Part shown: positions 10,629 to 26,120 of the stretch, piece by piece | Layout: the number at the start of each line of letters is the position of its first letter | Numbering within the stretch: the first letter of the stretch is position 1 | Translations under genes and position numbers: made by a program | The notes under the pieces: model-generated | Database searches by the model: none | What the model saw: only the letters and a program-made list of their open reading frames with translations | Told to the model about the DNA's origin: nothing | From: Chrysomallon squamiferum | Taxonomy: Eukaryota; Mollusca; Gastropoda; Neomphalida; Peltospiridae | Length of the DNA: 64,000 nt | Assembly: GCA_012295275.1 (NCBI GenBank) | Contig: CM022665.1 | Coordinates: forward strand, 32,623,522-32,687,521 | Direction of reading: 5' to 3'

Positions 10629-13224
10629 CAGACAAAAAAAAAAAGCAATGAAAAGTCACTGAAAGAACACTGTTATACATTTAATCATTGTGACTGAGAG
10701 GAAGTGATGTTTTACATATTAGAACACAATTTGTTATAAACTTTCATTTATAACAGGAAGAAACAAACACTGTTATACACTTCACCCCAAAAAGTTCACA
10801 ATTAATAACAAAAAGAAACACTGCTATACACATCCTGCAAAGACTGCACATGTAGTTTTTAAAGAATTTAAAATAAAATTTCAACAGAGAAGAAGAAGTA
10901 TTGCCCTCCAATAAACTTTGCAGGTTCAGTCACCCTGACCTCTGATGTGTTTATTAAAGGGGTAAAATTAATTATCTTCTCTATGTGATAAGTGCAAGAT
11001 CTTGATCAACAATGACTAAGGGTAAGTTAGTATTTTGAACTTATTTAACAATGGAAAATCATTGCTCTGACACCTTCAGTATGAGGAGTCTTCTTAAAGA
11101 TAGTTGACAAGAAAATTATAGAGTAATATTATTCTTCTCATTTCAAGTTAATTTCTGAAAGCACGTAGCCTTTTATAACATCTGACAGAGCCTTATGATA
11201 TTTGACATTACATTTATAGAAAATATAGACTGGAAATACCATATTAAATTAAAAAAAAACAAAAAAACTTACCCTAATTAATAGAATGGGCTGATATCAG
11301 TTATTCTCAGTGCACCCATATGGGTTATTTCCTATTTCAGCCCGAGCTCCATAATTTTTTATCAGATGTATGTTGTTTTTTATCATTAGGGGATAGTACA
11401 TACAAAAAATTCCCTTGCTGCTGATTGAAAAGAATGTTCCATGGAGTTGATACTCCTGATATATTTTATAATGACATTATTAAGCTGCTAGCCAAATGCT
11501 ACTTCCTTTTAAAAAACAACAATAGCAACTGTGAAATTTTATGTCTGTTGATGTGTAATAATTTAATATATATCAGTGTGTGTAGAATGCTGTTAAATAA
11601 ACACTCAGTTAATGCTTATTGTATGAGAAACTGCCTCAAATAAATTACAGATAGTCCTATATATCTAATTATTTACATTCAGCATGACTTTTTCACATTA
11701 CATTTAAATAATGACATGTCTAGTAAAGATGACAATAATTAATATATTTTATTCTCACAAGTTTAAATCAGAAATTTAATAGTCAAAACCCATAATGAAA
11801 AATATGACTTAATTGGAATGTAATCCTAGTCACCACTTTTTATCATTTGTTTTGATGTTTCTCTCAGATATATTAACACAGATTGTATTTCTGTCTCCAT
11901 TAAATGCATAAATAATAGAAATATAATGTTTACCATAGAATTACATCATCATCACAGCAGTATATGTGTGAAAGATATGTAATTTTAAAGTCTATCACAG
12001 GAGTTTTAAATTTCACATGTATTCACTAACCATCAAAACTAATACAGTGTCCATCCATCAAAATAATATAAACTATCATACTATGTGACAGATAAAATTA
12101 AAGCTCTCCTTCAAAAAAATATTAAATTTCTCTTACATAGGTTATCACATAAGTACAATAACTATCACTTAAATAGTGTCAATCACAATAGCATAAATCA
12201 CATGATAGACACAATTATACATGCTCATCACATAAAGACAGTAACATAAAAACAATGTCCATAAAGAGATACAGTAGCAATGACAGACAAAATGTCATAT
12301 TTCCATGTATAATATCACACATATTATGATATAAATACAGTAACCATTATTACTTTATATTGGAATGTGTTCCTTACATCAGTGTAATCTTTTTCATTAA
12401 AATAATGGACACTTTGACACTCACAAGGCTGAGATAATGGCTAAACTCTTTGAGATAAATTCATTTTAGAAAACTGATACTACTATCATCCAGGTGACAA
12501 ATGTTTTCTGTTATAATTTTCATGCATACCTGATGAAGCCCCATTATTTTATATATAGACTTGCATATTCTATTTTTCCTCATCCCAGTAACATAGTATT
12601 ATCATAATAAGTATTCAAAATTTGTTTTTGTAAGTTATAGGAACATGGACATAAGACAGTGTTGTTTAAAAAAGATGAAGAACTGGTGTAATCTAGCAAC
12701 AGATTTCATGTTTGTTTTTTTGTGGAAAGGGATCTGGTATCCTTCATCACAGAACATTTTCTTTTTTCTTCACACAGGTTTACTCTGACATGTCATCTGT
12801 AACATAATTTTGGTTCTCTTTATAGTTTGACAGAGTGATATTAATTTGAGAAGATGTAGGATTTTTTTTTTTTTGCTTTGTCATGATTAATCTGACAACT
12901 ATTCTGGATACTTGTATGCATGGGTTGCCATGTGGAAAATTCTCCTCTTGTAATAGATTTAAAAAAAAACAAAACAACAACAACATGATCTTTAATGTGT
13001 TTCAGAGTAAATAAATGTTTTTGTTTCCTTATGTCTTGGCTGATATTGTTTATTAGCTCATGTGGAGTGAAATTCAGAAAGGAATTCTGGATACTAAGTT
13101 TATAATTCACTGTTTTGGACACATACTTCAACACTATCTTCTTGTCTGGCAGTCTTATAATACAATATCCACTGCACATACTACTGTAACAATGTGTTGC
13201 TGTCTTATAATATAGACAGTTCCT

Positions 13225-13365
13225 ATATTAAGTCTAGTGAAATGACATGGGTGGGCTGAGAGAGGTTTAAATCTGACTTGAGAAGTGGTGGGTTGCAGGA
13301 TCAGTTTTCTATGTGCTCCTGTTATGACCATTTCCCATTCCAGCCATTGCACCACAAAAGGTATA
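13225..13365 (+). mobile_element. tRNA-derived SINE-like element
   Basis: A polymerase-III-like A box (TAGTGAAATGA, 13235-13245, fits TRGYNNARNNG except the last base) is followed 18 bases later by a B-box-like GGTTTAAATCT (13264-13274). The body ends with TTTCCCATTCCAGCCATTG, and that tail recurs at 36220-36237 in the same orientation and, inverted, near 35632 and 44984. Head spacing and a tail shared with other sites support a SINE. No target-site duplication was identified. Confidence 0.5.
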
Positions 13366-16300
13366 AAATAAATCATTATTGCCAGAAAAAAATAACAATA
13401 AGTAAAAATAAAATAAAATACAGATATTTATGCTGTAATGAAACAGTTACTCAAATATTGTATAAAAATGTATTTAAGCTATTTATTCACACCATTGCTC
13501 ACTTAAACAAACAAAAGAATAAATAAATAAATTAATTAAATTAAAATAAAATAAAATAATAATAAATTTAAAATGCATTGGACCAGATTTCCTTTCTCAT
13601 GAACTGAGTGATACTTAACTTTGACCATTAATAAGTGTTAATTGAAAATATATGGAGTATGTCATTAACTAAAACTTCCTTATGGTAAAACAGTATCTTG
13701 AACATGTACTTAAGTAACATTGGGTTCTAGTCTTAACAATCTATTTTTTTCTCTAATTTAAAAAAAAACAAAACAATGCAAGGTGAAGAAAACTATTCCA
13801 GTACAGGATTTCATGTAAAAAGTGCAGGTATATATAAAAGTTATTTTGTTAGCTAATCACTAAAAATGCCTCAGATGTCTAAAAATCAATAAAACAAACC
13901 TTTGTTTAATTACAGTCCATTAATTTATAAGTTACTGAACTATTGTTAAATATTCATTAATTTATTTCTTATACTAAAACATAGATGAAGTGAATTTCAG
14001 TTCTAGAGTACTTATAATAAATAAATAAATATTAATACTCACACATTAATATTTATGGTTAATTTGGTTTATGTCATATGTTTCATAATGAAATTCATTG
14101 TATAAAGATGATGATATGAAAAATAAAACCTGTTTTACTTCTACTGAGCAAATACTTGTTTTTTCTTTCAAGCATGCATTCATTTAATATTAAACTCAAA
14201 TCTTATTTTTCTTATTTAGAATTTACACATCTTGATGATACATAAAAACAGGTTTAGACAAACACAGTATTAGTGAAAATAATTTACACACAGTTCACAA
14301 CCTTCGTTCATCAGTTCAGAACAATTATTTCATTTACCAAAACAGACTGACAATATTAGTATTTATACACCTAAATAACATTAGCATCAAGGGTATAATC
14401 ATGCAGACAAATGTATTAACTTGATGTCAGAATTGGATGGTAGTGTATAAACTCCCAACTCCCATTTGAGATGGAAACATTTTGCATAACTAATTGACAC
14501 CTGTGGACAAACAGGCTTGTATACAAGAACACAAAATCAACTGGTGTTTGTTGAAACTGTAAGACATATCCTCTCCAGGACAAATAGTTAACATTTGCTT
14601 ACAGACTTTTGCCAGGGAAGTGAAATTTTAACAACAAATTTGTTTATTACGAAGGTTTGTGAAACTAAAAATGGGAGTGTTGACTTGTTCTGAATGATGG
14701 AGAAGAACTTTAAAAAGCTGCAAGGAAAATATTTTTCTTCAACATGGTCTTTGTTAACTTAGATGAAGAAGAAAAATATATTTGTGTATTGCAGCAGAAG
14801 TAGAGGGGTTCACTGTATGTGTGACACTGAATATATGTGTATAGTCATGTCTGTGAGCTCTGTTTTAATGATAACATTAATGATTGTGTGTACAGAAGTA
14901 TAATAGGAAAGAAGGGAGTTGAAAATTCCACATTTGTGCATATATACTTTTTATGGATAACTCTTTAATATTAGCCTGTATGTAAACTGTAACCAGACAT
15001 GCATTCAAAAGGTGTTATTTTTACCTTGCCTTTTATTTTTATTTATTTATTTATTTATTTATTTATTGTAAAATACAAAAATAATTTAGCTGTTAGTTTT
15101 AGAAATACTTTTAACAATTTTGTAATTTCTTTTTACACTAAATGTTCTTCACATTTATATAAAATATAATATGGAATGGTTTCTAGGTAATTTGCTTGTA
15201 TTAGGGAGGGGGTAAACAATTATGCAAGTATATGATTTATTCACTTTGTTTTGTTTCTGTTGTTGTATAATACAAACTGAAATATATATAGTTTGTTACC
15301 TGTGGCATTGTTGTCAGGTATTTAAATTGAACATTAAATAAATAAATAAATAAATAAAGATTTATTAACCTGTCATGTCAGTTTGATTAATGTTGATTGT
15401 GTTAGTAAAGTTTTAATATGCTAGAACAAACTCTTGTGAAGCACATATTTTACAGGGATGAAGTTTAAATTGTGCTTATGTCCACCAAATCTTCAAGTAA
15501 CTTTTTCTTGAGCACAAAAAGTGAAGAAAAAACCAAAAAACTTTCATTGACAATTTCAGCGTTAATATGTTTTCACTTCCTGACTGCAAGAACTATTTGA
15601 AATAAATTTGAATGATCCAGGAATTGTAAGCTTTCAGCCCAAATCATGATAAGTATGTTAGAGGAGAAGTTAATGAGAAAAACGGATTATGTATTTCTTC
15701 AGTTAGTTCTGTTTAATAGTTTACATTGCTGTGTCTTTCTGGTATATATGCTTCTTGGGGCTTGTGGCTTAACCATTACATTACCAAGATTGGAATTCAG
15801 GAATGATGGTTAGTGTCAGAAAAAAAGAATAAAAGTTTTGGTCTTTTGTTTTTCCAGTTAGATTCGGTTAGGATTAAAATATGTTTCTGAACCTGCAAAT
15901 TGTTAGGTTGGTAGTTTAAGCACAATGCCATCTGGGGTGGTTTTAGTTGATTAGACACAGCAACAGTGCTGTGATATTAAACTCTTTAAATTACCATTCA
16001 AGAATTACTGTTTAAATACAAAATGAATGACACAGATAAAATGACAATTTATTTTTCTTTTTTTTTTTTTTTTTTTTTTTCATTGTAAAGTGCCATGCAG
16101 TCTTCTTTAATAAATTATTCAATATTTTGTCATTGTGTGGCTATGAAAAAACATGCACAAGGAACCAGTTTTCTTAATGTACTTGCACCACAACTCACCT
16201 AAAACTTCAGGTGTGTGCAAGTGTCCATGAGAATGCAGACTATTGTGTTACATAAAGGGTTGAAAATTGGGGGTTCATTCTCAGTTGAGTTTCTTTAAGG

Positions 16301-18075
16301 TAGTGTTTGTGTTTGTGTTTACAAGCAGTTCAAAGTAGTGTTGTTAACAGTTGACATTTTTTTGGAAAATTACCAAGACCAGAAGGTAAATTAATGCATG
16401 TGTATGTGAAGATATGAGTTCAACTTCATGTGATCTTCAATAGGGCTAATATTTGCTAGACTTTTGTTCATCAGATTCCTTTATTTTCTTACTTAGGGTG
16501 TCCATTGTGGTTTCATTATCGGCATGCATGAGTCAGAAAGGCAGTACCAATTACAAGTGTAATTATTTTCAAGGAAAACTTGACATGGTGTTTTTTTTTC
16601 TCTCTTTTGTTTTGCTATTAATAATTTGAAAGTGTTACAAACTTTTAACACGAAATGTTGATTTTGCAGACAGTACAGTAAACAGGATCTTGGGCCCAAC
16701 AAACTAAATATTTATAAAAATATTTTTGAATTTTATTACTTGTTAATGCATTGTAATGTTAATAAAACATATAGTGTATCACATGAATGAAGTGTAGACA
16801 TTTTTATACTCACACTTAATTTGAAATGCTTAGTTCAGTTTAGCGCATACTTAAAACACACGTATGTAAATGTTCTCATACTGACAAGATTATATTTGTT
16901 CAGTCATATAAAATACATGTAGGTAAAAAATAATAATAATAAAATTTACAGACTGATTCATATCATCTTACTAAAAAAAGATTTGAATTTTACATAAGCA
17001 GCTTTAAAACCTGAGTACTGCATTCTTCAAAGCTGCATACTTGTATATAATCATTTTTTAAAAGATCTTTTGTGTTAATTTTAGTTCTATCTGCATTGTA
17101 TATGCCTATGGGATGTTGCTGATTATACCTATGTGGTATGTGACTCTCTTATTTCACAATGACCGCATTCATAAGCCAGTCATAAAACAGTAATGTTAGC
17201 AAGGAGTTCTGTAAAGTGATAATAATAGATAGCAGTTGGATCTCAGTTTGCCACTCTTGAATTACTGAACACAATACAGACTTAGATTACTGAAGGGATA
17301 CACTGAAAGTGTATGTAGATAAAGAAGTCGGTTACTATAACATGCTGTTATAAGTCACTTGTTTTAAATTCTACTTGTGTAATTTTGCTTGGTTGTAGGC
17401 AGCAGGACTTTATTTCTCCTATTCCAGTGGTACCTCAAATTCTGTCCCTAACAACTTTAATCCTAACCCTAACTTCCTGGTTGAAATGATTAAACGAGAA
17501 AAATATTTCTATTTTTATTGGTGGAAACAGTCCAGGTGGGTTATATGACAAAGAACAGAAACAATATGCCATGAAGTTTCAAGTTCTTTGTGACAATACA
17601 GATGTACCCATTATTTCACCATGAATTGTATATCAAAAAAAAAAATAAAAAAACATAAAAATAATAATAATAATAAAAATAAATAAATAAATAAAGTAAA
17701 ACAAGCAAATGACAAACAACATGAAATCTTTGATGCTCCATATATAATATAAATATACCACCAACATAAACAAATAAAACAAAAACTATAATAATAAAAA
17801 CAAAGACCTAAAATTGATGATATATTGGACTAAAGCTGTATGTAACAGTTGATTGACCTGTTTGAAGTTGACACACATACATGACATGGTAAGGAAATAA
17901 ATAACAACATATGTGTAATTTATTATTAATAGTATTAGATGTTGGTTTTAAATTGTCAAAGTCAGCTGGTGCACTAGAATTTTCTTAATCCTTTGTTTTG
18001 GAATCATGCAGTGAAATCTTTTCGTAGATTACTTTCCCCATGTAGTTTTATTTTTACACTGATTAATCATCTATG

Positions 18076-18102
18076 AAAAAAAAAAAAAAAAAAAAAAAAA
18101 AA
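18076..18102. repeat. Poly-A run
   Basis: A pure run of about 27 A, followed by GTGGGGC; no retroelement body is recognisable upstream. Confidence 0.9.
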
Positions 18103-20701
18103 GTGGGGCAAAGTAATTTATGTAAAACAGCAAAATATTTTTTTTAAAGGTAGTATTAAATTCATTTAAAATAGCAGGATAATATCGTAGGATTGACTAA
18201 ATAAAGGAATATTTGTCTAATAACACAAGATGATATTTTAATATTACATAAAAGATTAAATGAATGTTTATTTAATAACACCTCATTCCATTTTAATGTT
18301 AATAATTATTTTATGTCAGACACAGAGTTTTTGTATGAAGATGATACAAGAGGAAACCTGCTGTTATCACTTCAAGGTTTACTTCTATAGATCAGCAACA
18401 GGTGGTATTTAATATATACCTTACCACATATAATATTTCACATAATACAGCCTTGGAGAGTTGTGAAACACTGCAAGAGAATTAATTTAGGATGACGCAA
18501 ACTTCATGATACCTTTCGGAAAAGTAAATGTTGGATTATACCTGCATTTTAAATTTTAATTTTTAATTTACTTTCAAAGTGTTCAAAGTGAAATTTAGAA
18601 GCTAGTAAAATATCTAAAGTATATCAGCTTTTGTAGATGTATTAATTTTTGAAAACATCAGTTTTAATCTTGACAGGCATCATGATACTTAAATTTTAAT
18701 TTATTTTATTATTTTTAAATCTACTTTTTCATTACTGATAAAGAGAAATGAATATTCTACTTTTTCTTGTTTTTTTGTTTTGTTTTTTTCATTCTAAAAT
18801 GAGAATGAAAAGAAAGGGGAGAAGATGATTAATTTTAAATTTCCATGGCTAAACATTGGACTGAACCACAGCCCAGCAGGTTACCAGACAAGGTTTGTCG
18901 CCATGGTAAATATCTTTATTGTGTTGATCATTAACAAGTAGGTTTCACACACCAAGAGATGTTTAAGAAAATGACCCACTTAACATTGGTCTTGACAACA
19001 TTTTGTCAGTTTTATGATGGTAACCTGAAACTTCATAACCAGTTCACAGATTAACAATTATTATCACAAATTAGTTTTTTCCCAATCTGTTAATAAATGA
19101 CATACTTTTCTTTTGTGATGTTCTGCTTTGTGATTCATTTTAAACATGCTATCATTTTTATTTCATTTAATTTTGGTATAGGGTTATTTGAAATAGAATA
19201 TAAGAAAACTTGTTTTTTCCTTTTTTTTCAAGTTAATAAAAATAAATAATTAATAAAATGCATTAGTTTTGATTTTTTTAAAATAGAAATAAATATATTC
19301 ATTTATATCAAAACAATGTTGAAAAAGTTAAAAATAATTGATGGAACATATACAATTATTCAGCATCAACTAATATTTATAACAAATAATAATGATAACT
19401 GCAGTTTGATTTCAGCTTTTAACTTCCTTGTTATACTTAGGAATGTGATTTTCAGTGCAGTGGGACTGATATGTTTTCTTAATTTAGCTGTTAGACTTAG
19501 TACTCATCATGCAGTAAGAATACCTGCAAATGTATTGTGCCTTACTTCATATTTTAATCATTGTTACAGTTTACTTTAATTACAAAATTCTTTTCATCTT
19601 AAGTCATGATTTAAAAAGCACCTTGCTGCTTATTCTGGACACTGTAATTTATTATTGTTATTATTATTATTATTATTATTATTTGTAAATATTAATGTCT
19701 TTAAAAATCCAGGTAGCCTGATAAGCATTTACTGAAAATGGGACTGTACACGTAATCTGAAAGGATAACATAACGTTTCAAACTTACTATTATACAGTAA
19801 CACTTTTGTTGTGATGTGAAGTTCCCCCCACTGTGGGGCTCCAAGTTGGATTCAAAGCTAACAGCTCCCTTTTGTTGACATGGTGTAGTTCCCTACTGAG
19901 GTGCTCAGAGGATTCATCTAAAGTTAATCCCAAAATGATATATTTCTCTCTTCGACTTGGTGACAATGTGGATGTCTTAGTAACTAAATTTTGAACTTGA
20001 AGAAAGTGTTTTCAGTTTGTTTTCACTTCTGACATTCTTTCTTTCTTGGGCAATTATTGACAAATAATACAAAGTCTGTTATATTAAATCCTTGCCCCTC
20101 TGTGTTTTGAAAACAGTGGATTAGCATAAAAAAGGTATTGGCCAACATACCTTCTGTAAGTCACATTCAAGCTGATGTACCTGTTTTGAATCTTGATGTC
20201 TAAACACTTTTGGAATTTTGATTAGCCTAACAGTCTTCAGGACCAGTGAATAAACTATTTTGAATGAAAAAGTTGGGTGGGGTGGATTTCTTTTGTTTCT
20301 TCGTTTGCTCGATTATTTAAAATAACAACAAACTATGTATCACTAGATTAACATTAACTATAAATAAATAAATAAGTCTTCTATAGCTATGCAAAAAACG
20401 ATTTTTTTATTAAGGATAATAAAAAATAAAAAAATTAAAATAAAAATCTCAGGTAATTATCTCAAGCTGAAATTACACTTCTCTTAATGTCAATTGTAAT
20501 AGTCGATTTGCTCTTCAGGAGTACTTTTAATAAATCGAATAACTTGCAGGTGGTCTTTGTAAAATGAAAAATATTTCACTTTCTTGTAAAAAAATAAAAA
20601 AAAAAAAAAATAAAAAAAGTTGAGTGTAAAATGTCTATAATGTGGAAGTTAAAATCTGTTAAACACTTCCACCACTTTCTGTGCATTGTAATTGAAAATA
20701 A

Positions 20702-20736
<35 letters not shown>
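20702..20736. repeat. (ACT)n microsatellite
   Basis: About 11-12 perfect ACT units. Confidence 0.95.
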
Positions 20737-20740
<4 letters not shown>

Positions 20741-23700
20741 GCTAATAATAAAATAATCATGAAATGATCTTGAATGTATAACATGTATTTTATTTTATTT
20801 CAAAAAGTTCTGTACATTATTAAAAAAATAATAATAATAAAAATAAATTCTGGAGAAAATATAAAACTAGTATTCAGGTTTATTTCAATAGTTCCTTTTT
20901 ATCATGATAAAAAAAAATAATAATAAACCCACTCAAACAATCTGTATCATCTTCTTCACAACAGAAACTCTGTCAAATCTTTTTAATCACTAAAAACACT
21001 TGAAGTGCAACATTAAAATTTATTTTCACCATTTATATAATCATCAAATGTATGAGTTGCTTTTCAATTGGTGTGAAAAAGTTATTGAAAAAATACCCCA
21101 AAAAACTGTGGAATTTAAAAAAATAAAATAAAAAGTTTAAAATAAAATCTTGTAAAAGAAATAAACACAAAAAGCATATACCTGATTTTTTTTTCAGTTA
21201 TAAATAAAAATAAAAATAATAAGAACATAAAATGATAAAAAAATGAAAAGCTGTTCCAGTAAAATCTCATAAAGTTATTTTATTTGTTTTCTATTCTTCC
21301 TAAAACACCACCACCCCTAAGAAAAATAATTAACACTGCTATCATCAGAGATCTTAAAAACTCAAATAGGAATCTTTAATAACTTAAAGTAAAAATCATA
21401 GTGTCACTGAATATCATCAAATTCTGACTCACCGTTTTCTACCAGTAACTTTGAACCCCATTTAAATGCAGTAACTGCTGAACCTCAATAATAAATAAAA
21501 AAATTTTAAGAGACACTGTGGTTTTATTCTTCAATACATTTTCCACATCTTTTGTGTTCTTTCATCTGTTTTGACATGTATCAGTACTATAACTCACAAC
21601 CCTGTTATCAAATAAGCTAAACTAATAATTTGTATTCAGACAGATTTTTTTTCTTTCATCCAATGAATTATACATCATATCAAATAGGTATTTTTAAGTC
21701 TTGACTGCAGAGCAACGGAAGCTACTAGAAGCATTTATTTTCCCAACAACTGGCCACTTAAACAGAGAGTTACTATAGAAGAAGAAAAGTTTTGGCTTTG
21801 ACATGTTATTTTCTGGTTCACTGCTTTTCATTATTAAGACATGAGAATGTGACAGGCCTGCTGTGATTTCAGGTGTCAGTTCAAATTTAAAAAAATAAAA
21901 TGTTTTCAATAACACACAGTAAGTCCTGAAATAATAACCATAACCATGCTAGGAATCTGCTGTCTTCAAGATTTCATGCTTAGCTATTACAGCTGTAGGG
22001 GACTTGGGTATTATCAATGAAAAATCTATTCAAGATCATATACAGCACTGGAAATTTATCCAGGATGCAGCAGTTACATATACTGCTTACTACTACTCCC
22101 TTGGATTGTTATAGAATAACAACATTGTTCCGAGAGAGCATCCAAGAAATTGTCTCCATTGAATTATCTGGTGCATTCTTATATTGCATGTGACTTGCAT
22201 AATGAAAGAGTTATTATTCATAAAACTATCAGATAATATTGTATTGTTAAGGACTAACAGATTTTTTCTATCTCTCCATCCAGCAGTAAGAGACTGTCTT
22301 TACAACTTTTGTCACACTGGATTATCAAGTGTTGTTGGGTTTTTTTAACAGTCTGTCCAAGACGTTATATGGGATTATCAAAGATTTCTGAAAATATATA
22401 TCAATGAGATTACCACTGAGGGTTTTTAATGTCACTGGATTATGAAGCATTGTTACATATATTCATCCATTAGAAGATGAAGTATGCATTTTAAGAATAG
22501 ATTGAAAAATTCATATTCAAAGAAGATAGTTTATGCACGCTTGATATTAACTACAATATTGGTTTATGAGGTAATGACAGATCTGATTCAGGATTTTATC
22601 CACTCTTGATATTGTGTCTTTCCAGAATTTACAAAACTGGACTTCATTTCTGTCATTAAATTTTCAGCATGCACAAACTTCATCTTCAACACTCTCAGAC
22701 ATTTCCAAGAGGTTAGTTGTTTTCTGAAAATTAAATTACATTTTGACTAATAAATTGATTCACAAATACTTGTATCTGTATATATGATATGTAGATCTAG
22801 CTCTGTGTTTAATACATTAGCTGCTATGTGCTACTTTTTATAATGAAGTCATATTCTGTCTTTCCAACTTACTGTTGCCATCTCATCTATCTGTGTGGGT
22901 GCGTGTATATGTGTGTATGTTTCTTAAGTCTATTAGCCAGTCATAGGGTGACCCTTGTTTTTTGATTTTTGATTTATTTTTTAAACATGCATTATTAATT
23001 TTCTCTTTCAAATTTATCACATTGTTTATATATATAAACACTGATGATAAAACTACATTTAGCCCCAAAACAGAAAGCTTAATACTTGACCATACATAAA
23101 TCTTCACCTATAAGTATTTTGTTAATAATATGTTTTTCTTTCTTTTTTTCTCAGATTGTTCATGATAACAGATTATAAAACAACCCAAGAAATGACAAAA
23201 ATCAGCTTTGTAGTTCCCCCCCCCCCAAAAAAAAGAAGGTATATAAGCATTTTGTTATGGAACCTAATATTATTATCAGGTGGAAAGTTCAGTGGTATTA
23301 AGTAGCCAGGTATAGCAGTCACAATTGTGTGTAGGGAGTTTTCAGTGCTTAAGATGTCCTATTGATTACATGCTAATTGCAGTGTTAATGGTCATGTATG
23401 GCTGCCATTGGTCTAAACTGCAGTGGTTGTTACTCATGGTACAATGTTGGTTTGTGTCCAGTTAACCAGCAAATTTAAAGGTTTTGTTGTGTTCCCACCC
23501 TTGTGGATCAGGGTGGGTGGTGGTATTCTACAATTATGAATGAAAACAAACATATTTGAATGATTTAGCAAGATTTCTGTTGTTGAAAAGAGAATGATAG
23601 TAATAATATAATTAAGAAGGATTAACTGGTACTTAGTACAAGTACAGTTAAAAATGGATGAAATATTTAACACCTCAGTTAACTTGTCTGCAAACGTTAA

Positions 23701-25537
23701 ACATGAAATTGTCTGTTTGATAAATGCTTAAAATGAAGCCTGCTGCTACCAATGCACAGATTATTACTATTTATTAACAAGAAATCTAATGTATGCACTT
23801 TCCCATGTATAGAAAGAAACATAGGACAGTTTCCAATGCAGGACTATGTATTCATGGGTTTGTTATAAAACAATATTTGAAATGAAAAAATCTTAATGTC
23901 CCTTTACAGTGGAAGATGTAGTAAATTTATTTTCAGTTTGAAATAAAATCTTTGTGCTTCATTTTCGGTGTAAAATAAAGGAATATTTTTATATATTTCA
24001 TTTTAAATTTTGTTTTTAATATTACTTAAAAAAAAAAAAATAATAATAATAATTAAAAAAATATATAATAATCATCATTCTTTCTTTTGTATTTTGTATT
24101 TTTTCTTTTCTGTTTGATCACTGTATGTATATATTCTGTTGGCTTGGTCTGAAATACTGAAATTAAACTTACTGTTTTGTACTACCATTTTATGTTTCAA
24201 ATTTAGATTTAGAAGAATTTTTATTTATTTTAACAGTACACTACATATTCTTTCTGTTCAGCATGTGCCTTTTATCTGTCTATATCATCACAGAAGAAAG
24301 GAACTACTATGAAATAAATATATTTTAGAAATATACTATGAAAAGACTGAAGCTCAATAGCTTGATTTGCAGCCAAATGACTCCCCATTCATTTACATGC
24401 TTTTTCTGATTCTAGTCAGTGCTCCACAGTGTTATTTTATATATGTGTGTGTGTGTGTGTGTGTGATGCAATATATTTATATAACAGAATGATCAGAGTA
24501 TAATAATTATTCATATTAAGATGTATTAAGGTATCATCAAACAAATGTCCATTCATGGTTTTAGATGTATTTAAGAAATTTGAAACCAGTACATAAGGGG
24601 TTAGAGCCTGTAAGTGGTAAGGAGCACTTTTTGCAAAAATAACTTTATAAATGCTTTCTGTTTAATATTTTTATTGCACCATATATTTTACATATAAGAA
24701 CAATACCTGTGTTATCTACTTCAGATATTGTTCTTCCAGTATTGTTTTATAGTTTTCACCTGGGACTGGTTTTAATGTTATATGAGGTGTTCAAGAATGT
24801 GTCAGAAGTTTTAAGCTCTAATGTTTTTTATTAGATATAAAATAAAGTCACACATTCCTTGTTGAATTTTAATTTCATGATAATCCAGTGAAAAGAAAGG
24901 TAAAGGATATAGGAAAAGTTAAAACATTTTAGATAGAGATTCTGGTGCAAGATGCTTGTTTGATAATAATAAATACTGTCATTTGTTAGTAACTGATAGC
25001 AGTAATTCAGCAGCAGATATTTTGTTTTCATTTATAATTTTGGGAATATTCACAATTACAGGAAAAGAAAATACAACTCAGAGGTTTTTTTTAGCATACA
25101 CTTCAAAACGAAACTGATGACAATGTGCATTATTTCTTCTTTGTGGATAAAATATTTTATTGCTTTTCTGTTAAACAAAATTTATTATTTGGTTAATATG
25201 GATTATTGAAACATCAACTGTACACATAGCCATAACAATTTGCTGTCTTGCAGTATATCACAACATTACTTTTATTGCATTGTAACAGTACAGAAAAAAA
25301 AAGAAGTAAATAAATAAAATAAAATAAATAAATAAAGGAAATATTCATTATTAGTGTTTTTGTGTTTGTTATATTTTTCAACTATAATTATAAAAAATGT
25401 TGTCTGTCATTCATGAGGTGCCTTGTTCATTTGCAAGTTTATGTATATGTTTATACCCAACACTTTCCCATGTATGTGAGTAATTAAGAATATGTATTGG
25501 TGTACATAAATTATCAGAATATCTCTTTGTTCATCTA

Positions 25538-26118
25538 CAGGGTGTCCCAAAAGTAACCAAACCACAAACTTAAATAAAATTAGATATTAAAAACAACAAA
25601 TTTAATCTGTATATTTAGTATTTACAAATGTTCAAAATGTTCGTTTAAATCTAAAGTTCTTCACTGCATTTTTAAGAGTGAGGGTAGCATTTCAAGTCAA
25701 ACCATGGAGAGTCCAGTAGCGCGCGCTGAATAAGAATCAAGCTCTGACGTAGGAACAAAACCAATAAGACCAGCAAAAAGATTCAGGTGTAACGTCTGCC
25801 TTTATTGCAGTACAGAAAGCAACTGTCCGGAGAGCAAGTTGCAGGAGAAAGAACATGGGACGCCTAGGCCTAGGAGAACATGAACAGTATTAACAGACCG
25901 CGTCATAGACGTCTGCATCGTCGCGGTAAAACAGAAGTCTCAATCATGAAGAACACTACAATCAGGTAACAAAAATCATTCCAAAGACTGCTACTGACAG
26001 AAGTAAACGAATAGTACAAAAGATAACATAAAATGACATAAAAGATCGAATTAAATTTGTTATTTTTAATATCTAATTTTATTTAAGCTTGCAGTTCGGT
26101 TACTTTTGGGACACCCTG
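25538..26118. mobile_element. TA-flanked mariner-type MITE, 581 bp
   Basis: The ends are CAGGGTGTCCCAAAAGTAAC and its inverted counterpart, and the inverted similarity extends about 65 bp through AAATAAAATTAGATATTAAAAA. A TA dinucleotide flanks each end (25536-25537 and 26119-26120), the target-site signature of Tc1/mariner insertions. There is no transposase; the middle (about 25700-25950) is unusually CpG-rich and unlike the ends. Confidence 0.88.
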
Positions 26119-26120
26119 TA

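Larger units (their letters stand above)
7670..25537 (+). other. Putative intron 1, central part, no gene seen
   Basis: About 18 kb of AT-rich sequence with stops in all frames. Simple repeats include (TA)n at 8010-8031, (TA)n near 9876-9898, (AC)n at 10597-10626, poly-T at 16058-16080, poly-A at 18076-18102, (ACT)n at 20702-20736 and (GT)n at 24444-24465. A tRNA-derived SINE piece lies at 13225-13365. The stretch 11950-12330 is built of degenerate, short A/C-rich motifs that recur but show no fixed period. No coding exon with flanking splice sites was found. Confidence 0.55.

Noticed and set aside
10650-10830. Recurring AACACTG(T/C)TATACA, considered as a CRISPR-like or satellite array
   Set aside because: Three loose copies with irregular spacing and diverged flanks in an animal genome; not an array.
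17455-17475. Telomere-like TAATCCTAACCCTAAC
   Set aside because: Only two imperfect units; chance in this composition.
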